64,000 bases of DNA from NCBI RefSeq assembly GCF_000699445.3, contig NC_067201.1, positions 13,571,501 through 13,635,500 on the forward strand, in the 5' to 3' direction. The stretch is from Schistosoma haematobium. Lineage: Eukaryota > Platyhelminthes > Trematoda > Strigeidida > Schistosomatidae. This document shows, in pieces, positions 1-8,619 of this stretch; the stretch's first letter is position 1; each line of letters opens with the position of its first letter. The translations under genes and the position numbers were made by a program. The notes under the pieces were generated by a model. The model had not been told where the DNA came from. It ran no database searches and worked only from the letters and a program-made list of their open reading frames with translations.

Positions 1-660
1 TTATGAACGACGTTTTGAGCCACACCAAAAGTGACCTTGAGATTGTCCACCTGATAACCAGTACCAAATAAGGGTTAAAAACCTGTGTGAGGAATTAGTA
101 TTATGATTTACATTTGATGATTAAGGTTAGAAATTAGATTTAGGGTTTTCATCACGAACTGACATCAGATATAATGCCAAAACTCTATTTAACCAAATGG
201 ATGTGTGAATTTCGTGCCAATATCTGAGATCCGTTATCTTATACCTGATTGGTTTGTCCATAAATTATAATCTCGCCAATTTACATAGGCGCGGAATAAG
301 TGTTGATTGTCAAAAGTCTTCCTTAATATCATCGATACATAACTTCTATGGATCGTCTTTTTTTCCTGTTTATTTACTTAGCTAACAACTTAAAATAGAA
401 TAGCGTTTCTCATATCTTGATTGCATTTGGAAGTTCTGATTGTTTTTTATGCTAGAATAAATTCCTACATCTATGTTATTTTCGCTTTTGATATTTCTAT
501 TGACATTTAAACAAACAACTTCAACCATTGATTAATATAAACATTTACCGAAATCTTTGATAATCTACTGTAAATTACTCATCTAATCAGCGACGATAAT
601 TATAAACAGCTTTAGTTTTCATCATAACTGCCTGTTTTTAATATGAGCAATTGATTTCTA
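1..660. other. AT-rich flank, no gene seen
   Basis: No coding frame with recognisable similarity, no RNA gene and no clear repeat were seen in this stretch. It is AT-rich intergenic or intronic sequence. Confidence 0.6.
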
Positions 661-672
661 GCCTGATAGTAT

Positions 673-985
673 TACTTACTTACTTACTTACTTTACTTAC
701 GCCTGTTACTCCCAATGGAGCATAGGCCGCCGACCAGCATTCTCCAACCCACTCTGTCCTGGGTCTTCCTTTCTAATTCCATCCAATTCTTGCTCATTTT
801 TCTCATGTCTATCTCCATTTCCTGGCGTAATGTGTTCTTTGGTCTTCCTCTTTTCCTTTGGCCTTGAGGATTCCATGTGAGGGTTTGTCTTGTGACGTAG
901 TTGGGTGCTTTCCTCAATATGTGTCCTATCCACTTCCAGCGCTTCTTCATGATTTCTTCCTCCGCTGGGATCTGGTTTGTTCTCA
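673..985 (-). mobile_element. 5'-truncated RTE-clade retrotransposon copy with 11-bp TSD
   Basis: Only the 3' end of an RTE-type non-LTR element is present. The minus frame encodes the RT C-terminal tail ([35 protein letters not shown]), matching the C-terminus of the full-length element at 1356-4565 almost residue for residue. The stop codon lies inside a short TAAG repeat that forms the 3' end (forward TTAC repeat at 674-699). The identical 11-mer CCTGATAGTAT flanks the copy at 662-672 and 986-996, the expected target-site duplication. Heavy 5' truncation is typical of target-primed reverse transcription. The insertion sits beside an older Sm-alpha-like repeat. Confidence 0.9.
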
Positions 986-1009
986 CCTGATAGTATAGTT
1001 TATTTATAA

Positions 1010-1170
1010 TAACTGGATCAGATGAATCCAAAATATGTGTTCCATCCTATTTGCGATCTGTTAGCTAATTATATCCGTAATTCAGTGTTAATGTTCACAG
1101 TGAGACTTGAACTCATTAACTATCTCTTCAAACGCCAACGCTTTGTCCATGAGACTAGTAAGCCTATACA
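1010..1170 (-). repeat. decayed Sm-alpha-like SINE (tRNA-like head plus hammerhead remnant)
   Basis: Read on the minus strand, the sequence follows the Sm-alpha-like unit at 48165-48300: a head with GGCGTTTGAAG, a degenerate B box (GTTCAAGTCTC), the linker GTGAACATTAACAC, then a hammerhead region with GCAAATAGGAT and TTTTGGATTC. The catalytic core is destroyed (the CUGANGA and GAAA boxes are not recognisable). It is an old copy, recognised only by comparison with the better copies in this window. Confidence 0.55.
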
Positions 1171-1355
1171 TAGTGATCAATATTAAAAATTTAAAACCAA
1201 AACTAAACATTTACGTAATGATTCCTAGTTTTCCAATTCAATTGAATCTATGAAAGCAAAATTAACCTTGAAAATACAAAACACCCTTTTTTAACCCATG
1301 ATTATATGATAATAAAGGCGTATTCAACAATATTGTTTTAACTTTTTTATAAAGA

Positions 1356-1540
1356 ACTCCGCCTGTAGCTCTTCTAGAGTTACTGCCGGTCCCAAGCCCG
1401 GGTAAAGGAGGAGGGTTGGGCATGGGGTTAGCGTCCCCATCCCGTAGAAAACTAACTCGCTAAAAAACGCTTACCAGAAAAATAATTCAAACCATTTTAA
1501 CTCTGCCCTGAGAGTTAGAAGGTCTTCATTTAGAAGAATT
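1356..1540 (+). promoter_or_regulatory. structured GC-rich 5' leader of the RTE element
   Basis: This stretch is much richer in G+C than its surroundings and begins exactly at the inner edge of the TSD. Visible potential hairpins: GTAGCTCT / AGAGTTAC around the loop TCT (1365-1383), and GGG-C-ATGGGG / CCCCATCCC around a short loop (about 1418-1444). RTE elements are known to use the 5' end for an internal promoter and, in some lineages, a self-cleaving ribozyme. Either role here is inference; I could not thread an HDV-like double pseudoknot onto it. Confidence 0.5.
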
Positions 1541-2326
1541 ATGACGCTTCATGGTGAAAGCCGAATTCCTTCGGAAGCCACGAGGCCGATGCCCCTTCTA
1601 ACAACCAGAGCAAAAATTTTTATAGGTACATGGAACGTTAGAACAATGTGGGAAACCGGGAAGACCAGCCAAATAGCAACGGAAATGAGGAGATACAACT
1701 TGGCAGTACTGGGAATCAGCGAAACCCACTGGACTCAAGCTGGACAGAAAAGGCTAGCTACGGGAGAGATGCTGCTATACTCCGGTCACGAAGAGGAAAA
1801 TGCTCCACACACACAGGGAGTTGCTCTAATGCTGTCCAAAGTAGCACGAAATGCACTTGTAGGATGGGAATCCCACGGATCCAGAATCATCAAAGCATCA
1901 TTCAAAACAAAGAAGGAGGGGATCTTAATGAATATTATCCAATGTTATGCACCCACCAATGATAGCAACGACGACATTAAAGATCAATTCTACGAGCGGC
2001 TGCAGTCAATCATAGAGAAATGCTCAAGAAAGGACCTCACCATTCTGATGGGAGATCTAAATGCCAAGGTCGGAATAGACAACACTGGATATGAAGATAT
2101 TATGGGACGACATGGACTGGGAGAGAGGAACGAAAATGGAGAAAGATTTGCAAATTTGTGTGCATTCAACAAATTAGTCATAGGAGGCACAATATTTCCA
2201 CACAAACGTATACACAAGGCTACATGGATCTCACCGGACCACACTACAGAGAACCAAATAGACCATATTTGCATCAAAAAAATTCCGAAGGACAATGGAA
2301 GATGTGAGAACCAGGAGAGGAGCTGA
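1541..2326 (+). pseudogene. RTE endonuclease domain (frameshifted from RT)
   Basis: This encodes the apurinic/apyrimidinic-type endonuclease that nicks target DNA for target-primed reverse transcription. Visible catalytic blocks: GTWNVRT (Asn), ISETHW (Glu), GDLNAKVG (Asp/Asn) and NQIDHI near the end. The start is an ATG (1541) that opens the frame after the leader; the first about 25 residues precede the conserved domain. The frame leaves the family sequence at a run of seven A's (2275-2282), after which 13 unrelated codons lead to a stop. The last catalytic block (SDHH) lies in the next frame, so this product alone would lack it. A programmed shift is possible but an ordinary homopolymer indel is simpler. 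Confidence 0.85.
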
Positions 2327-4559
2327 CGTAGCTTCAGATCACCACCTAGTTGTAGCCAATTTAAAACTGAAGCTAAAGAAGAACTGGACAAGTGGACAAA
2401 CAGCAATACAAAGGTTCAATACAGCCTTCCTTCGAGATACTGACAAACTCAATGAATTCAAGATAGCTCTCAACAACAGATTCCAAGCCTTTCAAGATCT
2501 ACTGAAGGAAGAAGAAACCACCATGGAGGACAACTGGAAAGGCATCAAAGAAACATTGACTTCAACGTGTCAAGAGGTTCTGGGCCTAAAGAAACACCAT
2601 CATAAGGAATGGATCTCTATAGAAACACTGGACAAGATCAAAGAAAGGAAGAACAAGAAGACAGCAATTAACAACAGCCGAACACGAGCAGAGAAAGTCC
2701 AAGCACAAGCTGAATACATAGAAGCAAACAAGCAAGTGAAGAGGAGCATTAGAGCCGACAGGAAGAAATACGTGGAAGAATTAGCAACGACGGCAGAAAA
2801 AGCTGCTAGAGAAGGAAATATGAAACAGCTCTACGATACAACGAAGAAACTATCAGGGAAATACAGTAAACCAGAGAGGCCGGTCAAAGACAAAGAAGGC
2901 AAGCCAATCACTGAAATTCAACAACAGCGAAACAGATGGGTAGAATACTTCGAGGAACTCCTGAATAGGCCGGCTCCAATGAATCCACCGAACATCGAAG
3001 CAGCACACACAGATCTTCCTATAGATGTCAACCCACCAACGACGGAAGAAATTAGAATGGCCGTCAGACAAATCAAGAACGGGAAAGCAGCAGGACCCGA
3101 CAACATACCAGCTGAAGCACTGAAATCAGACGTCGAAGTAACCACAAGCATGCTTTACCCTCTATTCAAAAAGATTTGGGAGGAGGAACAAGTGCCGATG
3201 GACTGGAAAGAAGGACACCTCATCAAGATTCCAAAGAAAGGAGATCTGAGCAAATGTGAAAACTACAGAGGCATTACACTACTGTCAATACCAGGGAAAG
3301 TCTTCAACAGAGTGTTGCTGAACCGGATGAAGGATGCAGTAGATGCCCAACTTCGAGATCAACAAGCTGGATTCCGAAAGGATCGGTCGTGCACAGACCA
3401 AATTGCAACACTACGGATCATCGTCGAACAATCAGTTGAGTGGAACTCGTCACTATACATCAACTTCATTGATTATGAAAAGGCATTCGACAGTGTAGAT
3501 AGGAGGACATTATGGAAACTTCTTCGACACTACGGAGTTCCTGAGAAGATTGTCAATATTATCCGGAACTCATACGACGGACTACAGTGCAAAGTAGTGC
3601 ATGGAGGACAGCTGACAGATGCATTCCAAGTAAGGACCGGAGTCAGACAAGGCTGTTTACTCTCTCCCTTCCTCTTTCTTCTGGTGGTCGACTGGATTAT
3701 GAAGACCTCGACATCTGAAGGAAAACACGGAATACAATGGACAGCTCAGAACCAATTAGACGATCTGGACTTCGCAGATGACCTAGCCCTCCTATCACGT
3801 ACACGTGAACAGATTCAGATAAAGACAGCCAATGTAGCAGCAGTCTCTGCATCAGTAGGCCTCGGCATACACAAAGGGAAAACCAAGGTCCTCAAATTCA
3901 AAGCGGAGAACAGCAATCCAATCACCCTTGATGGCGAAACTCTGGAAGATGTAGAATCCTTCACATATCTGGGAAGCATCGTCGATAGACATGGAGGTTC
4001 AGATGCAGACGTAAAGGCGAGGATTGGCAAAGCAAGGGCCGCATTCCTACAATTGAAGAACATATGGAACTCAAAACAACTTTCAACCAATATCAAAGTG
4101 AGAATCTTCAATACGAACGTCAAGGCAATTCTACTGTATGGAGCTGAAACTTGGAGAACTACAACAACCACAATCAAGAAAGTACAAGTATTTATAAATA
4201 GCTGTCTACGCAAGATACTCAACATCCATTGGCCGGATACCATCAGCAATAGCCTTGTGTGGGAGAGAACAAACCAACTTCCAGCTGAAGAAGAAATTAG
4301 GAAAAGACGATGGAAATGGATAGGACATACATTACGCAAATCGTCAAACTGCATCACGAGGCAAGCTCTAACTTGGAATCCTGAAGGGAAGCGGAAAAGA
4401 GGAAGGCCAAAGAACACATTACGTCGGATAATAGAAGCAGATATGAAAAGGATGAATTACAACTGGAAGGAGCTGGAAAGGATTGCCCAGGACAGGGTTG
4501 GATGGAGAATGCTGGTGAGCGACCTATGCTCCTTCACGAGGAGTAACAGGTGTAAGTAA
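2295..4559 (+). pseudogene. RTE reverse transcriptase (carries end of endonuclease)
   Basis: The first about 25 codons complete the endonuclease (ASDHHLV). They are followed by a coiled, Lys/Glu-rich linker and the [39 protein letters not shown] (motif A Asp), [13 protein letters not shown] (motif B), [11 protein letters not shown] (motif C, ADD), a thumb with [10 protein letters not shown], and the RTE C-terminal tail RWKWIGH ... [11 protein letters not shown]. The 754-codon frame is uninterrupted to the stop in the TAAG repeat. The ATG at 2295 is internal to the ancestral single ORF, so it is not a natural start. With one frame restored the whole EN-RT region would be open, which suggests recent activity of the family. 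Confidence 0.9.
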
Positions 4560-4644
4560 GTAAGTTTTTTTATAAAGACAAATTAATTTGTGTTTAATTT
4601 GATAAAGTACACATTTATTTATTATTATTTCTTCTTATTGTTAA

Positions 4645-4965
4645 TATGCCCTTAAATGCCCTGGTACGGCCGAGAGTAGGGAGAGTCAGCTCTTTCTCTC
4701 GAAATGCTCTCAAGTGACCATGTGCATACAACCACTGCCAGGGAAGTCCTACTCACTGACTCCTCGCGGCGGTGTTGTTTACGAAATTGAGAGGACGAAA
4801 ACCGAGTGTCCGGCGCTTTAACTGGGTGGGTGGATACAGAGAGTCCACCTAGGGGAGTTGCAAAGCCCTGATCCCAAACCAATGGTGTAAATGGGCTCCA
4901 AGATCCTAGAGAAACTAATGGCATATGAACCAGTCGTTGATCACCGGCTATCATGGGACTCCATC
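4645..4965 (-). repeat. interspersed repeat of unknown family, copy 1
   Basis: Read on the minus strand this matches the plus-strand stretch at about 12650-12840 at high identity: shared blocks include CCCATGRTAGCCGGTGA, CACCATTGGTTTGG, TCAGGGCTTTGCAA, AAAGCGCCGGACACTCGG and CAATTTCGTAAACAACACCG. Both copies stay open in one frame (AGDQRLVH ... KAPDTRFSSSQFRKQHR), but I do not recognise the peptide. This copy continues past the point where copy 2 stops. No terminal repeats or TSD were identified. Confidence 0.7.
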
Positions 4966-5271
4966 AAAATTCCAATTGTAATTTTTATTCATTTTCGTGT
5001 CTATTATTTCTTCCATAACTTGATCAGTTATGCACTTGGCGAGCACAGTTGATCTTAAGCTGATTCATCTACTTTTCTGTTAGTTCGCTATTCGCGAACC
5101 TTTTACTGTGTACTGTCTTGAGCCCAAAAGGTCAGCTTTGAATATTATTCTATTTCAAACATATCTGTGTTTATTAACAAGTATATTAGGCCTCATCTCA
5201 CTATAAAACGAGAAATCTGAGAGTTGCCTCAATTAGAATAAGCTGGGAAAAATCGATTAGGAATAAAGTAG

Positions 5272-5272
5272 A

Positions 5273-5317
<45 letters not shown>
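5272..5317. repeat. (AAT)n microsatellite
   Basis: About 15 uninterrupted AAT units. They lie just upstream of the fold-back SINE that begins near 5342. Confidence 0.95.
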
Positions 5318-5341
5318 CAGTATAGGGTTGTGGAGATTGTT

Positions 5342-5670
5342 GAGTTTGCATTGATATCATGAATGGATCAATGTCAGACCACCATTGGAAACCTTGAAGC
5401 ACTGTACGGCCATTTCGTTCCGATATGGGCCTCTTCAGCAATATCATGGGTTGGTTGAAGCTGGACATCAACACCGTTGGATGCAAGCTCAGTGGTTTAG
5501 GGGTTAAGCATTCGTGCGCGAGATCGAAGTTTCTGGGATCGGTTCCCGTGTGCGTGGTCGTGAATACGCACTATTGAGGAGTCCCATACTAGAACGAAAG
5601 GGCTGTTCAGTGCCTCTAGGCTTTCAATGGTGGTCCGACATTGATCCATTCATAATATCGATCTCTGTTA
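5342..5670 (+). repeat. fold-back tRNA-derived SINE with hammerhead motif (copy F1)
   Basis: The unit has a tRNA-like head with an A-box-like CTCAGTGGTTTAGGGGTTAAG (about 5489-5509) and a weak B box (GGATCGGTTCCC, about 5537-5548). It is followed by a hammerhead motif (5568-5613) and a tail. About 70 nt of the tail (5601-5670) are repeated in inverted orientation upstream of the head (5342-5411), at roughly 80% identity, so the RNA could fold back on itself. The left arm extends into an inverted hammerhead whose core boxes (minus strand CTGAAGA and CGAAA) are intact. The same arrangement occurs at 45891-46123 and 49989-50220, so it is a family trait and not a chance rearrangement. Confidence 0.75.
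5568..5613 (+). ncRNA. hammerhead ribozyme motif, decayed (F1, sense)
   Basis: The order of parts is that of a type I hammerhead: stem I strand GCACTA, core TTGAGGA (5574-5580), stem II GTCC...GAAC, CGAAA (5595-5599), a short stem III, a GTT cleavage triplet, and the stem I return CAGTGC. Changes from the active pattern are C3 to T, a mismatch in stem II, a G:G in stem III, and an A at the base of stem I. The C3 change removes the C3:G8 pair needed for catalysis, so this copy is probably dead. Confidence 0.6.
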
Positions 5671-5699
5671 ATAATAGTTCATAGGTTAAATGAGATTTT

Positions 5700-7205
5700 C
5701 AGATAAACGCAATATATAAATATGATAATCCAGTTACTTAGAAATTATACAACAAAAAATAAATAAATAAATACTAATAATTCGAAAACCAGTTCCAACT
5801 TTTACAATATTCATCCTGTTATTACAACTATGCAGTTATATCAAATATATTTTTCCTATAAATTAACTTTTCAACTGATTTCATTGATTCCAATGTATTC
5901 ATTATGTAATTTTAAAAGAAAACTGATTACCTTAAATGACCTAATGATTCATATCTAGTAGACATTTAAAGATCAGAAACAATACATATAGTCGATTGAG
6001 GTATTATAAAATTACAAGTTACGCTTGACCATCCAAATGGTCAGAAGCTGAATAATTCACATCTATTTGACAGTGAAAGCTAACGAGAACAGAAAGTCGA
6101 ACAGTTTTACACAGCTGATCATTCTTTAATCATCATATATACGTTGGTGCATTTAGTTAAAAATCTATTCACAATCATTAGTTTCATGTTCTAATAGAGT
6201 AAAGCAACTGGTATGGCTCAATGAAAAGGTAATGCAAATGATAGATCAAGATTTATTATACAACAAAAATAAACGCACTGAGTTCCACATTTTTTGCTTC
6301 AAATGATCAATAGTTAAGTTCAGTTATATTGAACAGGGTAGTATTGGGCACTTGTAGATAATACAATTTTAAAAAATAATAATATCAAACTGTTATAACC
6401 AATAAATATAGCTTTTTTTAATGAAATATCTGATTTAACTCCGTAAAAGTAAATAATTATCTGGATTCAGGTTGTTGAACAGTGCAATTTCTGAACATCT
6501 TTGTAGTATAGAAAATCGGATCGACACAAATGAATCTTTGATGATTAGTAAACAGTTAGGCACTAATTCTACGAAATTTACAGAATCCATAGCCATCAAA
6601 TACCAGATTCTTGGTTTATTTATTCAAAAAAGTAAACATTATCAACCTTCCTTTATCCCGATTATACAATTCCCGCTAAGTGACGTCGCGCATTTGGTTA
6701 TTTTGTTGTCATTTTTACTTTTTTCGACTCTCTTCTAGCGAAGAAATTTTATTCTTAGTTAGCTAAATGTTATTCAATTTATTTTTTGCCTATCAGTATT
6801 GTGTCCAGTGCGCACTCTTTTATTTTCAACAATTCAGTCTTTCGAGACTATCAAGATGTTCGAGGGTACTTTTCTAATACATGATGTATGTTGCAATATT
6901 GTATACAATTTCTTGATTTAACTTTAATCCTTACTACACTAAACTATGATTTGTTCATATTAACTTGCAACTGAGCCCATATCTGATGGTAATTCCAATT
7001 CACTTTATAGTTTCGACCTTGAAGCACTACAGGTTGTTGCCGGGATACTCTGAATTAAATATTCAACCGTGTCAGGTTGAGGCATTTACTTACCGAAGTC
7101 AATTAGAGATTGTAGTGCAATATCGTGTATTTGCTTCCGGAAATTTTTATATGCAACTTTACCTCGCCTAGATGAGGCTGAATATATATTTAACATCTAC
7201 ATTCA
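5700..7205. other. no gene recognised
   Basis: AT-rich non-coding sequence. The longest open frame (6472-6738) has no recognisable domain, starts at a non-ATG codon and is treated as chance. Confidence 0.55.
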
Positions 7206-7214
7206 GATTCAAAA

Positions 7215-7345
7215 TTGAATAGGTCAAATGAACAGCCTTGGTGGTTAAAGCACTAAATTTTCAATCGTCAGGTAGTAAGTCCGAGCTCTGTTCCATCTAT
7301 TTCGGTATATGCAGTCATCGGGTAGAGTATCACTAATCCTCATAC
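7215..7345 (+). repeat. old tRNA-like SINE, second family (copy T1)
   Basis: A head resembling tRNA (CCTTGGTGGTTAAAGCACT as A box region, AGTCCGAGCTC as a degenerate B box) is followed by a body with CATCGGGTAGAGTATCAC and TCCTCATACGTC. The body recurs in degenerate form at about 15205-15275 and 39810-39870. I infer a tRNA-derived SINE family from the head plus the shared body. Confidence 0.45.
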
Positions 7346-7359
7346 GTCTAAAGTGTCTT

Positions 7360-8185
7360 AAGACCGAATAACTATTTTTGCGCTTATTGTGTGATGATAA
7401 AAAGACACTGGTTGATAATTCAGTTTACTTACACAAAAGACGATCGAACATTTCAATAAACTTGTGTATAAGTACTTGTTTCAGACAATGTTAGGTTCTT
7501 TTGCCTTCTGTCCTTATTCTTACCTTAATCGAATGATTGTGAATTGTTTTACACTACTTGTTAATATTCAGCAAACAATCCAATATCTAATAGTTTATGA
7601 ATGCATGGTGTAACGCACGTTTATTTGTTATGTAATTTCCTAAAGTATTTAAATCAATTAATAACATACAATATAATTATTATTTTAATTACTTTCTCTG
7701 TATCTCGTAACAGTTATTCCTAGTTTTTGTAAACTTCAATCTTTGTTTGAACAAGACAGATTTCATATTTGTGTGCACTTATTTCGCATTTCGGTTGACA
7801 TTAGACAAATCTCCCAGCTGTCATTTACGACATCGTGTATTGTAATTGCTTTTTATTTTGTGATGACAGAAAGCCTTTCTCTTTCCAGACTCACAGACGC
7901 GTTAACTGCCACAGACACCTCACCAGTTGAGATTTGCAACCAATTTACGTTTACTCCTTGATTAATAGACCCATTCCTTAGAGAAATAGTTGCTTTTTGG
8001 ACTTTGGTATCACGAGTATCTCAATCGTGCTGTTGAACTCTGATAGAATTTACACATAGTATAAACATTAAATTAATATCCCAGCTGAATACAAACTTTA
8101 TCTTACTCGAGCGCTCAATTAACTACTGATTACTTATAAAGCAGCATTATGTGATATTTTACAAAAAGAAATGCGAAGTGTTATG
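7360..8185. other. no gene recognised
   Basis: AT-rich sequence without a supported gene. The open frame at 7743-7961 has no recognisable domain. Confidence 0.5.
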
Positions 8186-8189
8186 TTAC

Positions 8190-8610
8190 TTAGGGGCGGC
8201 CAAACCAAAACGTGGGATCAGTGCTTGAATTCACTAACTTCTAGTCCGAGCCATGTTGGCAGATGCAGACTACTTGGTTAGGGTCCACGTGACTGTCATA
8301 ACCAATGGTTGGTGACTTTGTGCGATATGGTTCAGAATCGGTCACAATGGCTTCGGCGTATACACTCTTTGTCCTCCATTAAACCGTGAGATTAAAACCG
8401 CTCCATACTTTTCTTTCCATGAACTAATTCTTTCTTCCTGTACTATGTCCTTATATGCAATCTTTCTTTTATATATTGCCACCATTGAATTAACTACTTC
8501 TATGAATCTGATGTTCATATTGCTGTGCTAATGAGGTGTGACAACTTGGACCAATGCATATATGTGCCTGGTCTTAGGTTGTAGCTAAATGACTGTTTTG
8601 GTACTTAAAC
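8190..8610 (+). mobile_element. truncated copy of the second RTE-type element (3' end)
   Basis: The stretch begins with GGGGCGGCCAAACCAAAAC and follows the last coding part and 3' UTR of the full-length element at 57213-61159 (there on the minus strand). Shared blocks include GCAGACTACTTGGTTAGGG, CAATGGCTTCGGCGTATAC, CTGTGCTAATGAGGTGTG and a 3' end near GTTGTAGCTAAATGACTG. It is diverged, with the reading frame lost, so it is an old 5'-truncated insertion. Confidence 0.75.
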
Positions 8611-8619
8611 TAAAACTTG

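Larger units (their letters stand above)
1356..4565 (+). mobile_element. full-length RTE-clade non-LTR retrotransposon (SR2-like)
   Basis: The element has a GC-rich leader of about 185 nt, an apurinic-type endonuclease, a reverse transcriptase, and almost no 3' UTR: the stop codon falls within the terminal TAAG repeat (4551-4564). The 13-mer TTTTTTATAAAGA flanks it at 1343-1355 and 4566-4578, fixing both ends and showing that this 3.2-kb copy inserted at full length. Clade assignment to RTE rests on the short structure, the EN-RT order and the RT C-terminus with RWKWIGH. SR2/SjR2 are the known schistosome RTE families; identity with one of them is inferred. The only coding lesion seen is a frameshift in an A-run at 2275-2282, so the copy looks young. 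Confidence 0.9.

Noticed and set aside
1356..1540. HDV-like ribozyme at the RTE 5' end
   Set aside because: Hairpins are present but I could not place the nested double pseudoknot with its catalytic C; kept only as a question.
2271..2300. Programmed ribosomal frameshift between RTE endonuclease and RT
   Set aside because: RTE elements normally have one continuous frame here, and a homopolymer indel explains the break. No pseudoknot was seen downstream.
7743..7961. Possible small plus-strand gene
   Set aside because: No start ATG in good context, no domain, and no splice-site support.
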